From positions 52,453 to 116,452 of the forward strand of contig JASLOA010000008.1 of assembly GCA_030745755.1 (NCBI GenBank): DNA of 64,000 nucleotides. The letters run 5' to 3'. The notes under the pieces are model-generated. The model did no database searches. It saw nothing but the letters and a program-made list of their open reading frames with translations, and was not told the origin of the DNA. Positions 54,176 to 62,610 of this stretch are shown piece after piece. The position numbers were made by a program, and so were the translations under genes. How positions within the stretch are numbered: the first letter of the stretch is position 1; each line of letters starts with the position of its first letter. Source of the DNA: Kiritimatiellia bacterium. GTDB taxonomy: Bacteria > Verrucomicrobiota > Kiritimatiellia > UBA8416 > JABMPJ01.

Positions 54176-55102
54176 ATGAAGATTTTCAGCGGAACATCGA
54201 ATCCCGTCCTGGCGGAGAAGATTGCGGAGTACCTGAGCTTGCCGCTCGGGGAGGCCGAGATCTGTCGTTTTCCGGATGAAGAGGTCTTCGTTAAAATCAA
54301 AGAGAATATCCGCGGTCGCGATGTTTACATCGTGCAGTCTATCTGCCGGCCTCCCAATGAGAACCTGATGGAGCTGTTGATCATGATCGACGCGATGCGG
54401 CGCGCATCAGCGGATCGGATCACGGCTGTGCTGCCTTACTATGGCTACGCGCGCCAGGACCGTAAGGATCAGCCTCGCGTGCCGATTACGGCTAAGCTGG
54501 TGGCGAACCTTCTGGTTGCGGCGGGCTGCAACCGTCTGCTGACGGTGGACTTGCATGCCCAGCAGATTCAGGGCTTCTTCGATATTCCGGTGGACCACCT
54601 CTATGCGTCGCCGATCATCGTGAAGCATCTCAAGAGCAAGAACATTGAGAATCCCGTCGTGGTGTCGCCGGATACGGGTGCGGTCAAGGCCGCCTATGCC
54701 TATTCGCAGATGCTGGACTGCGGTTTGGCGGTTGCCGCCAAGCGTCGCATGGGGCCGAAAGAGGTCGAGGCATTTACGCTCGTGGGTGACGTTGAGGGTC
54801 GTACGGCCATCATGGTGGACGATATGACGAGTACCTGCGGGACGCTCTGTTCGGCGGCCAATCTGCTCGCCGAGCATGGCGCCAAAGAAGTTTACGCGGC
54901 CGTAACGCACGCGATGCTGACCGATGAAGGGTGCCAGCGCCTGGTCGAATCGCCCATTAGTGAATTGATTGTGACGGATACGATTCCATCGTCCATTGGC
55001 GATGGTTTCCCGGTTGCGGTACTGTCCGTGGCCGAGCTGTTGGGGGAGGCAATTCTGCGAATTCACGAGGACCAGTCGGTTACCTCGCTGTTCAGACTGT
55101 AG
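54176..55102 (+). CDS. prs: Ribose-phosphate pyrophosphokinase
   Basis: A 308-aa enzyme that makes PRPP for nucleotide, histidine and tryptophan synthesis. KIFSGTSNPVLAEKIAEYL, YYGYARQDRKDQPRVPITAKLVANLLVAAG, TVDLHAQQIQGFFDIPVDHLYA and the PRPP motif AIMVDDMTSTCGTLCSAANLL are all present. The catalytic loop reads KRRMGPKE where others have KRR/P. The segment usually reading SPDVGG is SPDTGA. GATAGGTAG precedes the ATG. It heads a translation and replication gene run. Confidence 0.96.
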   Translation: MKIFSGTSNPVLAEKIAEYLSLPLGEAEICRFPDEEVFVKIKENIRGRDVYIVQSICRPPNENLMELLIMIDAMRRASADRITAVLPYYGYARQDRKDQPRVPITAKLVANLLVAAGCNRLLTVDLHAQQIQGFFDIPVDHLYASPIIVKHLKSKNIENPVVVSPDTGAVKAAYAYSQMLDCGLAVAAKRRMGPKEVEAFTLVGDVEGRTAIMVDDMTSTCGTLCSAANLLAEHGAKEVYAAVTHAMLTDEGCQRLVESPISELIVTDTIPSSIGDGFPVAVLSVAELLGEAILRIHEDQSVTSLFRL

Positions 55103-55122
55103 AGTGGAAGGGATAGGATAAA

Positions 55123-55797
55123 ATGGCGGCTGAAAAGGTAGTAAAACTTACGAAACGCGAAGATGCGGGTACACCTGCGGCGCGCCGGTTGCGGCGCGAA
55201 GGATGGATTCCCGCGATTGTGGCGAACCAGGATGGCACGACTACACCGGTGAAGCTGGAGCAGCATGATTTTGCGCTGATGCTGCGGCGTCACCAGAGTG
55301 AGAACATGATTCTGGATGTTTCACTGGACGGTGGGGCGGAGGCCAAGGCGCTTCTGCAGGAAGTTCAGCGCGATGTCGTGAGCGGGTCCGTGCTGCATGC
55401 CGACTTGACCATGATTTCCATGACCGAGAAGCTTGCGGTTCACGTATCGCTTTCGCTGAAAGGCGACCCGGTTGGTGTGGAGCAGGATGACGGTGTTCTG
55501 GAGCAGATGATGCACGAGCTGGAGGTCGAAGGACTGGCGAGCGATATCGTGGATCAGCTCGAGATCGATGTATCCTCGTTGTCGATTGGCGACAGCGTGC
55601 TGGCCGGCGATGTGCCGCTGCCGAGTGGCCTGACGCTGCTGACGGCGGAAGATATTGCCGTGGCGACCGTATTGGCACCGCGCGTTGAAGAAGCCGAGCC
55701 CGAAGAAGCCGAGGAAGGCGAAGAGGGCGAGGAAGGCGAAGGCGCTGAAGGTGAAGAAGGCGCTGAAGGCGAGGGTGAGCCCGAGGGTAAGGAATAG
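55123..55797 (+). CDS. rplY: 50S ribosomal protein L25 (Ctc family)
   Basis: A 224-aa L25/general stress Ctc protein that binds 5S rRNA. The L25 domain (residues 1-95, RLRREGWIPAIVANQDGTTTPVKLEQHDFALMLRRH) is followed by a TL5-type C-terminal domain and a long acidic tail (EEAEPEEAEEGEEGEEGEGA...). The acidic tail is a common feature of long L25 forms. AGGATAAA precedes the ATG. It is 20 nt after prs and 15 nt before pth. Confidence 0.93.
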   Translation: MAAEKVVKLTKREDAGTPAARRLRREGWIPAIVANQDGTTTPVKLEQHDFALMLRRHQSENMILDVSLDGGAEAKALLQEVQRDVVSGSVLHADLTMISMTEKLAVHVSLSLKGDPVGVEQDDGVLEQMMHELEVEGLASDIVDQLEIDVSSLSIGDSVLAGDVPLPSGLTLLTAEDIAVATVLAPRVEEAEPEEAEEGEEGEEGEGAEGEEGAEGEGEPEGKE

Positions 55798-55812
55798 CAC
55801 CGGGAGCCTGTT

Positions 55813-56388
55813 GTGACCATCATCGTGGGGCTGGGGAACCCGGGGCGTCGCTATGAGCGTACGCCGCACAATGTGGGGTTCGCCACGGTGGATGCGCTGG
55901 CTGAGCGAGCGGGTTGCCGGATGCGGCGCAGTTTGCGGTTCAGGGCGCGCTCGGGGAAAGCGGTAGTGGCCGGGGATCCGGTGCTGCTGGTGAAGCCCGA
56001 GACGTTTATGAACAAGAGTGGGCATGCGGTGGTTGCCGCGATGCGCTACTTCAAGGCCCAGCGGACCGACCTGGTGTTGGTGCTGGACGATGCGGATCTG
56101 CCCGTGGGGCGGATTCGGGTACGCGCGAAGGGCGGCAGTGGTGGACACCGCGGCCTGGCCTCGGTGATTGAGCAGGTCGGGGGTGACGATTTTGCGCGGG
56201 TGCGCATCGGGGTCGGCCGTCGGAACCAGGATGAGAATTTGGTAAGCCACGTGCTCCGCTCCTACGGGACGGAGGAGTGGGCGAAGATGGAACAGGTGGT
56301 CAAGCACGCCGCAGATGCGGTGGAGCGAATCATCGGGTCGGGAGCGGAGGCGGCGATGAACGCCTTCAACGGGCTCGAGGTGATATAG
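55813..56388 (+). CDS. pth: Peptidyl-tRNA hydrolase
   Basis: A 191-aa enzyme that frees tRNA from stalled peptides. IIVGLGNPGRRYERTPHNVGFATVDALA carries the catalytic His, followed by VLLVKPETFMNKSGHAV, VLDDADLPVGRIRVRAKGGSGGHRGLASVIEQVGGDDFARVRIGVGR. The start is GTG (55813) with GGGAG 7 nt upstream. It is between rplY and rpsF, the common order in bacteria. Confidence 0.96.
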   Translation: MTIIVGLGNPGRRYERTPHNVGFATVDALAERAGCRMRRSLRFRARSGKAVVAGDPVLLVKPETFMNKSGHAVVAAMRYFKAQRTDLVLVLDDADLPVGRIRVRAKGGSGGHRGLASVIEQVGGDDFARVRIGVGRRNQDENLVSHVLRSYGTEEWAKMEQVVKHAADAVERIIGSGAEAAMNAFNGLEVI

Positions 56389-56401
56389 GGAGCAGAAAAA
56401 G

Positions 56402-56755
56402 ATGGCGCTAAAACCGTACGATATGATTTGCATTTTTCCGACCTCATTGAATGAAGAGGCCCTGGGCGATGTGCTGACCCGCATGGACGATGAGGTCGCC
56501 CGGCTGGACGGCCATGTTGTTTCCAAGCAGCCCATGGGCGAGCGCGTGTTTGCGCGCCCCATGAAGAAGCGTGATGCGGGGGTCTACATGACCGTGCATT
56601 GTGAGCTGGAGCCCGGCAGCGTGGATACGCTGCTGGCTCGCCTGAAGCTTGTGGACAATCTTTTCCGCGTCCAGGTGCTGGTGGCTGAACCCCCTGCGGA
56701 CACGGCTGAAGGGGCCGCCGAAGCGCCGGCCGAGGAGGTCGTGGTCGATGGCTGA
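56402..56755 (+). CDS. rpsF: 30S ribosomal protein S6
   Basis: A 117-aa protein that assembles with S18 in the 30S platform. YDMICIFPTSLNEEALGDVLTRMDDEVARLDGHVVSKQPMGERVFARPMKKRDAGVYMTVHCELEPGSVDTLLARLKLVDNLFRVQVL shows the S6 fold with its typical Arg/Lys-rich turn. The tail is acidic (AEGAAEAPAEEVVVDG). It overlaps ssb by 8 nt. No S6-S18 leader motif was found upstream by eye. Confidence 0.93.
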   Translation: MALKPYDMICIFPTSLNEEALGDVLTRMDDEVARLDGHVVSKQPMGERVFARPMKKRDAGVYMTVHCELEPGSVDTLLARLKLVDNLFRVQVLVAEPPADTAEGAAEAPAEEVVVDG

Positions 56756-57260
56756 TCTTAATCGTGTATTCCTGATGGGTAACCTGACAGCTGATCCCGA
56801 GGTGCGCTATGCCCCTTCGGGCGACGCCGTGGGTGACCTGCGCATGGCGATCAATCGCCGCTACAAGGGCCGTGACGGACAAGACCATGACGAGGTGTGC
56901 TACGTCTCGGTGGTCGTATGGGGACGTCAGGCGGAGACGTGCGGGCAGTACCTTCAGAAGGGCTCACAGGTGATGGTGGAAGGCAGTTTGAAGTTTGACC
57001 AGTGGGAGAAGGATGGTCAGAAGCACAGCCGTCTGCTGGTACGTGCCAATCGTGTGCAGTTCCTGGGCGGACGCCCCCAGGGCCAGGATGGCGGTTCAGG
57101 CCAAGGCGGCCAGGGCTCCTACCAGCCTGCGCCTGCTGCGCCTGCCGCACCAGCCGCGGCACCAGCGCCGGCCACACCGGCGCCCGAGCCGCCCCCGCCC
57201 CCGCCTCCACCGGCAGCGGGCGCTGACAAGTCGGGTGATGACGAGAATCTACCGTTTTAA
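56748..57260 (+). CDS. ssb: Single-stranded DNA-binding protein
   Basis: A 170-aa SSB. The OB fold (DLNRVFLMGNLTADPEVRYAPSGDAVGDLRMAINRRYKGRDGQDHDEVCYVSVVVWGRQAETCGQYLQKGSQVMVEGSLKFDQW) is followed by a Pro/Ala-rich linker and the tip DDENLPF, the partner-binding end. The ATG at 56748 follows AGGAGG and overlaps the end of rpsF. The order rpsF, ssb, rpsR, rplI, dnaB is the classic replication-translation cluster. Confidence 0.96.
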   Translation: MADLNRVFLMGNLTADPEVRYAPSGDAVGDLRMAINRRYKGRDGQDHDEVCYVSVVVWGRQAETCGQYLQKGSQVMVEGSLKFDQWEKDGQKHSRLLVRANRVQFLGGRPQGQDGGSGQGGQGSYQPAPAAPAAPAAAPAPATPAPEPPPPPPPPAAGADKSGDDENLPF

Positions 57261-57279
57261 GGGAGAGTAAGGAGATACA

Positions 57280-57525
57280 ATGGCCAGGAAGATGAAGACC
57301 AAACGGACGTCCAAGCGACGCAACACTGACCGGGGACCCGGCAAAGCAGCGCGTCACCTTGAGGGTGTCAAAGAGATCAAGTCTACGGATTACGAGTTGC
57401 TCCGTAAGTTTATGACCGATCATGGCAAGATTATGCCCGCGCGCACCATTGGTGCCAGCGCCAAGCAGCAGCGCCAGATCAAGCGCAGTATTCGTCGTGC
57501 ACGTACGATGGGATTGCTACCCTAG
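57280..57525 (+). CDS. rpsR: 30S ribosomal protein S18
   Basis: An 81-aa basic protein. KEIKSTDYELLRKFMTDHGKIMPARTIGASAKQQRQIKRSIRRARTMGLLP is the S18 core, with IMPARTIGASAKQQRQIKRSIRRAR nearly invariant in the family. The N-terminal KKMKTKRTSKRRN-like basic stretch is longer than average. AAGGAG precedes the ATG. It is located between ssb and rplI. Confidence 0.95.
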   Translation: MARKMKTKRTSKRRNTDRGPGKAARHLEGVKEIKSTDYELLRKFMTDHGKIMPARTIGASAKQQRQIKRSIRRARTMGLLP

Positions 57526-57539
57526 AGGAGGACAGGCAG

Positions 57540-57989
57540 ATGGCAACCGAAGTTCTGTTGATGGCCGTCGTGGACGGCTTGGGCAAGGAAGGCGACGTCG
57601 TGAGCGTGGCCGATGGTTACGCACGCAATTACCTGCTGCCTCGCGATCTCGCGGCACCGGTCACGGAGGCCACGCGCCGCCGTCTGGCCAAGCTGCAGGT
57701 TGAGCGCGAGAAGGAGCTGGCCGAGACGCTTTCTGATGCGAAGGCGCTGGCGAAGAAGGTCTCTGCGGCCTCGTGCACGATCGCTGTCAAGGTAGGCGAA
57801 GGGGAGCAACTGTACGGGTCGGTAAGCGAGTCCGACATCGTCGATTCCCTCAAGAGCCAGGACATTGAGATCGACCGCCACCAGGTCGTTCTGTCCGATC
57901 CGATCAAGCAGCTGGGCGCATTCGATGTGGCCGTGAATCTTCACCCCCAGCTCGAGACCACGCTCAAGGTCTGGGTGGTTGAGGAATAG
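57540..57989 (+). CDS. rplI: 50S ribosomal protein L9
   Basis: A 149-aa two-domain protein. The N-terminal rRNA-binding domain (EVLLMAVVDGLGKEGDVVSVADGYARNYLLPRDLAAPVTEATRRRLAKL) is followed by the long connecting helix and the C-terminal domain (GEGEQLYGSVSESDIVDSLKSQDIEIDRHQVVLSDPIKQLGAFDVAVNLHPQL). The length is standard. GAGGAGG precedes the ATG. Confidence 0.96.
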   Translation: MATEVLLMAVVDGLGKEGDVVSVADGYARNYLLPRDLAAPVTEATRRRLAKLQVEREKELAETLSDAKALAKKVSAASCTIAVKVGEGEQLYGSVSESDIVDSLKSQDIEIDRHQVVLSDPIKQLGAFDVAVNLHPQLETTLKVWVVEE

Positions 57990-57994
57990 GCAGC

Positions 57995-59422
57995 ATGGTT
58001 ACGGAAGCTTCTTCGTCCGTGCCACCGGTCCCGTCGGACCGTGTGCCACCCTATAGCGAAGAGGCCGAGAAAGGCGTGCTGGGGTCGATCCTGCTCGACT
58101 CCGTGCGCGTCATGGACCTCTGCATCGAACACCGGCTCGATGAACAATCCTTCTATGCCCCGGTACACCGCACGGTGTTCGAGGCGATGCTCGGCTTGCA
58201 CGGCCAGAACCGTGTGATCGATGTCCTGACCGTATCCGACCAGCTTCGCGATGCGGGCAAGCTGGACGGCGTCGGCGGCGTGGCCGCACTGAATCAGTTG
58301 ATTGACGCCACGCCCACGGCTGCCCACGCCGAGTATTACATTGATATTGTCTACCAGAAGCATCTCCTTCGTCGCGTTATCAGCTGCGCGCGGGCGGCTG
58401 AATCGGAGTGCTACGGCACGGTGGACAGTGCGGACCAGCTTCTGGGCTCCGTTGAGCAGGCTTTTCTCGACATTAACGAGCAGCGCTACGGGTCCGTAAC
58501 GCCCTGGTCCACGGCCGTTAAAGAGACCATGTCCCACGTGGACACGATTCTCGAAACCGGCAAGGGTGTGACCGGGCTTTCGACCGGGTTTGAGAACCTT
58601 GACCGTATCACGATGGGACTACGCGCGGGCGAAATGATCGTTCTGGCTGCGCGTCCCTCAATGGGCAAGACCTCGCTGGCGATGAATATTGCCGAGAACG
58701 TGGCGCTGGGCAAGATGGACCCCGATGGCAAGCAGCATACGGTCGGCATCTTCAGCCTGGAAATGTCCTACGACGCATTGGCGATGCGCATGCTCTGCTC
58801 ACATGCGGCTGTGCCCTCGCAGAAGATTCAGCGCGGCTATGTCTCCAAGGTGGATCATGGCAAGCTGGTGCAGGCCGCCTCGGTACTCAACAAGGCGCCG
58901 ATCTTCCTGGACGACACAGGTGGGTTGGATGTACTCGAGCTGCGCGCCCGTGCCCGGCGCATGCGGAAGAAGCACAACGTTGAACTGATCGTGATCGACT
59001 ACCTGCAGCTGATGCACTCCAAGGAGTACGCCCGCCAGGGACGCCAGATCGAGACGTCACAGATTTCCGGCAATATCAAGGCCATGGCCAAGGAGCTGCG
59101 CGTGCCGGTGCTGGTTCTGAGTCAGCTCAGCCGCGCCCCCGAACAACGCGACAGCAAGAGCGGCAAGCCCAAGCTCTCCGACCTTCGTGATTCCGGCGCC
59201 ATCGAGCAGGATGCCGACGTGGTCTACATGTTGCGACGCCCCTGTCGCTACCCGGATGACGACCAACACGATGACAGACTCCTTGCAATCGTCGACGTGG
59301 CCAAGCACCGTAACGGCCCCACCGGCGAGGTGAAACTGAACTTTGAAGAAGAGTATACCCGCTTTCGCGATCGCGCGCGCGGCGTTGATGATTTCGGTGG
59401 GATGGAGGCGGAGGACGAATGA
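57995..59422 (+). CDS. dnaB: Replicative DNA helicase DnaB
   Basis: A 475-aa hexameric helicase. The N-terminal domain (PPYSEEAEKGVLGSILLDSVRVMDLCIEHRLDEQSFYAPVHRTVFEAMLGLH) is followed by the RecA-like motor with Walker A ARPSMGKTSLAMNIAENVA, EMSYDALAMRML, LIVIDYLQLMH (Walker B) and SQLSRAPEQRDSKSGKPKLSDLRDSGAIEQDADVVYMLRRP. The Arg finger region is normal. No intein is present. Its stop overlaps the BamA start (ATGA). Confidence 0.96.
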   Translation: MVTEASSSVPPVPSDRVPPYSEEAEKGVLGSILLDSVRVMDLCIEHRLDEQSFYAPVHRTVFEAMLGLHGQNRVIDVLTVSDQLRDAGKLDGVGGVAALNQLIDATPTAAHAEYYIDIVYQKHLLRRVISCARAAESECYGTVDSADQLLGSVEQAFLDINEQRYGSVTPWSTAVKETMSHVDTILETGKGVTGLSTGFENLDRITMGLRAGEMIVLAARPSMGKTSLAMNIAENVALGKMDPDGKQHTVGIFSLEMSYDALAMRMLCSHAAVPSQKIQRGYVSKVDHGKLVQAASVLNKAPIFLDDTGGLDVLELRARARRMRKKHNVELIVIDYLQLMHSKEYARQGRQIETSQISGNIKAMAKELRVPVLVLSQLSRAPEQRDSKSGKPKLSDLRDSGAIEQDADVVYMLRRPCRYPDDDQHDDRLLAIVDVAKHRNGPTGEVKLNFEEEYTRFRDRARGVDDFGGMEAEDE

Positions 59423-61767
59423 GAGGTGCTTGCTTACTGCTCGCCGGCCTGATGGCCGCACTGACGGTTCTTCCTGTACTGGCGCAGCAGGAAGAGGCGC
59501 GTTCAACCATTAGCGCGATCGAGGTGCGCAATAGGGGCGCCGGCCAGATTGACCGCAGCTATATTGAATCGCACACGAGTGTGCGTGAAGGAGACGACCT
59601 GGACCGCGCCAGTATCGGTCGCGATGTGCGCAACCTGCTTGATACGGGCCGCTTCAGCGCGGTGCACGCGGATATCGAAGCGCGCGAGGATGGGGTCGTG
59701 CTGGTCTATGTTGTGGCGCGCAAACTGACCCTGGCCAGGCCGGTCACGTTCACGGGGTCGGATCACCTGCCGCCACGCAAGCTACGCTCCCTGCTGGAAC
59801 TTGAGGTGGGTGAGCGCGTCGATGAGCATACGCTGGGCGTCCACGTCCGCGCCATCCGTGAAGCGTTCATCGACGATCACTATCCCAACGTCAGTATAAC
59901 CTGGGAGATCAACGAGATCGACCGCGACCAGGGGCTGGCTGAGGTGCGTGTCCACATCGAGTCCGGCGCCCGGTCCAAGGTCAAGACCGTCCGCTTCGAG
60001 GGCAATGAGCGCATCGGATACAGCGATCTGCGCAGCGCCATACGGCGCCCCTCGCCGTGGAGTCCGATGTGGCTCTTCCGCAAGCGGCGCTATTCGAGCG
60101 ACGAAATGGAGGGCATGCGCCTGGCCGTGCGCAACCTCTACCGCGAGCGCGGCTTCCTGGATGTCGAGGTCGAGTATCCTGCGGTGGAGTTGGACCGCAA
60201 AGGGCGTCAAACCGTTGTGGTCAGGATTCACGAGGGTGAGACCTACCGTTTTGACTCTGTTAAGGTGACCGGTGTTGATCTCTTTCCGCACGCCGAGGTC
60301 GAGGCCCTGGTTGTGGCACGACCCGGCGTAACGGCGTCGTCCAGGATCATCCAGGCATCGGCACAGCGCATTCGCGATTTCTATGGAAGCCGGGGCTACG
60401 CCCGCGCCCGTGTGCGTCCGCTGCTGGAAGCCAAACCTGCCCTCAATGTGGTTGCCGTGACCTTTGATGTGGTTGAGGGCGATCTGATCCGGGTGGGCAA
60501 CATTCGCATTCGTGGCAACACGCGCACGCGCGACAAGGTGATCCGGCGCGAATTGCTGTTGAATCCGGGGGATGTGCTGAACTCGGTCAGGGCGCGCCGC
60601 AGCGAGCGACGCCTGATGAACCTGGGCTATTTCTCGGCGGTCCGCCGTCACGAGCAGGAGACCTCTGTGCCGAACCGGGAAGATGTGATCTTTGAGGTGG
60701 AAGAGAAGCGCACCGGCCAGTTCCTGGTTGGCGCGGGCTTCTCGAGCATCGATAACATCATCGGGTTTGTTGAGATATCGCAAGGTAACTTCGATATCAG
60801 GGGCTGGCCCTTCACCGGTGGTGGGCAGAAACTCAACCTGCGGGGCCAGTTCGGATCCGAGCGGCGCGACTACAAGCTGTCGTTCGTGGAACCGTGGTTT
60901 CTTAATCGGAAGCTCTCACTGGGGCTGGACGCCTACCGTACGGATCTCAACTATACGGACTACGATCTGAAACGAACCGGGGCGGCGGTGTCGCTCAGTA
61001 AGGCGCTGCCTGGTGCCAACCGTATCAGTTTCCGCTACTCCCTGGAGGAAACGGAGATTACGGATGTGGCGGACACGAACGAGTATGTCTATGCCGGCTC
61101 GCCGGACGAGATCTATAATTTCCTGCGCGAAGAAGACACGCTCAAGAGTACGCTCAGGACCACGCTCACGCACGACACCCGCAACAATCCCTTTATCCCC
61201 ACACGTGGTCTGCGCGCCAGTGTGTTCGGGCGTATCTCCGGCGGCCCACTCGGGTTTGATACCGATGTGTACGGCCTGGGTGTGCGAACGGCGTTCTACG
61301 TTCCGCTCTGGTGGGACCACGTGCTGAGCATCAAGGGGCGCTACGAAACCGTGGACGGGTACGGCGATACGGAGGAGGTGCCCATCTCGGAACGACTCTT
61401 TGCGGGGGGTGGCCGGACGATTCGCGGGTTCGACTATCGCGATGTCGGTCCCAAAGTGGTGCCGACTGATCCCTCGTCAGCGATCCGCTATCGCCCTGTG
61501 GGCGGGCAGAGCCTGGCCGTGGCTAACCTGGAGTACACCATTCCCCTCGTCGATGGCGTGCGACTGGCAGCGTTCTATGACATTGGCGGCGTCTGGCGTG
61601 ATGCTTACGAATTTAACGCCGATAACCTCGCCTCGGGCACCGGCGTGGGGTTGCGTCTTGATATGCCCGGCTTCCCGATCCGGATCGACCGGGCCTGGAG
61701 CGTGGAAGCGGATGACGAGTTGACAGATACGGACAATTGGGTGATTTGGATTGGGTACGATTACTAG
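59419..61767 (+). CDS. bamA: Outer-membrane assembly factor BamA
   Basis: A 782-aa Omp85 protein that inserts barrels into the outer membrane. A signal peptide (LLLAGLMAALTVLPVLAQ) is followed by five POTRA domains (about residues 30-420) and a 16-strand barrel with the IRGFDYRDVGPK motif (VRGF/Y type, lid lock). ISEIRVRN-like ISAIEVRNRGAGQID begins the first POTRA. The C-terminus ends WVIWIGYDY. The ATGA overlap with dnaB is unusual for a membrane gene, and GGAGG lies upstream. skp and lpxD follow, the classic order. Confidence 0.94.
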   Translation: MRGACLLLAGLMAALTVLPVLAQQEEARSTISAIEVRNRGAGQIDRSYIESHTSVREGDDLDRASIGRDVRNLLDTGRFSAVHADIEAREDGVVLVYVVARKLTLARPVTFTGSDHLPPRKLRSLLELEVGERVDEHTLGVHVRAIREAFIDDHYPNVSITWEINEIDRDQGLAEVRVHIESGARSKVKTVRFEGNERIGYSDLRSAIRRPSPWSPMWLFRKRRYSSDEMEGMRLAVRNLYRERGFLDVEVEYPAVELDRKGRQTVVVRIHEGETYRFDSVKVTGVDLFPHAEVEALVVARPGVTASSRIIQASAQRIRDFYGSRGYARARVRPLLEAKPALNVVAVTFDVVEGDLIRVGNIRIRGNTRTRDKVIRRELLLNPGDVLNSVRARRSERRLMNLGYFSAVRRHEQETSVPNREDVIFEVEEKRTGQFLVGAGFSSIDNIIGFVEISQGNFDIRGWPFTGGGQKLNLRGQFGSERRDYKLSFVEPWFLNRKLSLGLDAYRTDLNYTDYDLKRTGAAVSLSKALPGANRISFRYSLEETEITDVADTNEYVYAGSPDEIYNFLREEDTLKSTLRTTLTHDTRNNPFIPTRGLRASVFGRISGGPLGFDTDVYGLGVRTAFYVPLWWDHVLSIKGRYETVDGYGDTEEVPISERLFAGGGRTIRGFDYRDVGPKVVPTDPSSAIRYRPVGGQSLAVANLEYTIPLVDGVRLAAFYDIGGVWRDAYEFNADNLASGTGVGLRLDMPGFPIRIDRAWSVEADDELTDTDNWVIWIGYDY

Positions 61768-61784
61768 CTTGAGTTGGCATCAAA

Positions 61785-61886
61785 CCCAGGCATTCTGCCT
61801 GGGCTATGATGTGGCACCCCTTTGGGGTGCAAGAAACGAGCGACCCCAACGGGGTCGAACATCATAGCCCGGCGAGAATCGCCGGG
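61785..61886. repeat. Four-hairpin structured element between bamA and skp
   Basis: Four hairpins in 100 bp: CCCAGGCATTCTGCCTGGG (61785-61803), GCACCCCTTTGGGGTGC (61814-61830), CGACCCCAACGGGGTCG (61841-61857) and CCCGGCGAGAATCGCCGGG (61868-61886). A 12-bp outer stem, GGGCTATGATGT (61801) with ACATCATAGCCC (61859), encloses the two middle ones, giving a multi-branched junction. It lies in the 142-bp gap between bamA and skp. Confidence 0.85.
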
Positions 61887-61909
61887 GAGATCATTGGAGA
61901 GGCAAGGAC

Positions 61910-62488
61910 ATGAGGATTACCGTGAAGACAGTGCATGTGATGGTGATGGCTCTGCTGGTGAGCGTGACGCTGGCGTCGGCGGCAGGGCTGGGTGTGGTGG
62001 ATGTGGACCGCTTGGTTAAGGCGCATCCCAAGGCCGAAGTGAATCTTGAGATCCTGCGCGACCAGTTTGCCGAACTGGAGAGCGAGAAGGACGCGATGGT
62101 CGAGACGCTGGAGAAGAAGAAGGAGGCGTTCATGGCCGCGCGTCGTGCGGCGGCCGATCCCGCTGTCAGCGATGCCGTACGTGCTGAGCGCGAAGCCGAG
62201 GTCGAGGGGTTGATTCAAGAGCTCCAGAAGATGGAGAAAGAGATGAGCCAGCGCCTCATGGGACGGCAACGCGAGATGAACGACCAGAAGCTGCACATGC
62301 ACAAGCGGGTAGAAGAGGCCGTGCAGAAGCTGGTGGCACGCGTGGCCATCAAGAAGGACCTGTCACTCGTGGTCGATAAATCGGCCGTGGGCATCGGTGG
62401 TTCCAGTATGGTGGTCTTTCACCTTGAGAAGCTGGACATCACGGATCTGGTCCTGAAAGAGATCCAGGCGTTGCGGGAGGAAGAGTGA
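61910..62488 (+). CDS. skp: OmpH/Skp family periplasmic chaperone
   Basis: A 192-aa Skp-like protein. A signal peptide (VMVMALLVSVTLASAA) is followed by GLGVVDVDRLVKAHPKAE and a long coiled-coil stretch (residues about 55-140, EKDAMVETLEKKKEAFMAARRAAADP...EMSQRLMGRQREMNDQKL), the tentacle region that holds unfolded outer-membrane proteins. The C-terminus is VVFHLEKLDITDLVLKEIQ. The gene follows bamA and precedes lpxD, as in most diderm bacteria. Confidence 0.9.
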   Translation: MRITVKTVHVMVMALLVSVTLASAAGLGVVDVDRLVKAHPKAEVNLEILRDQFAELESEKDAMVETLEKKKEAFMAARRAAADPAVSDAVRAEREAEVEGLIQELQKMEKEMSQRLMGRQREMNDQKLHMHKRVEEAVQKLVARVAIKKDLSLVVDKSAVGIGGSSMVVFHLEKLDITDLVLKEIQALREEE

Positions 62489-62504
62489 GTAACGGGCATT
62501 CTCC

Positions 62505-62592
62505 GCGGCCCGCACGGAGTGCGGGCCCTACCTCACCGTGGGTAGGGCAGGGCCGTGGGTAAGGTAGGGCCCGACCTCCGGGCGGGCCGGGC
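62505..62592. repeat. Inverted GGTAGGGCCCG repeat
   Basis: GCGGCCCGCACGGAGTGCGGGCCCTACC and GGTAGGGCCCGACCTCCGGGCGGGCCGG face each other around a 30-bp centre that contains a further GGGTAGGGCAGGG. It is the third member of the family seen at 33211 and 34994. It is inside the skp-lpxD gap. Confidence 0.8.
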
Positions 62593-62610
62593 ACGAACCG
62601 AGGTGCAGCC

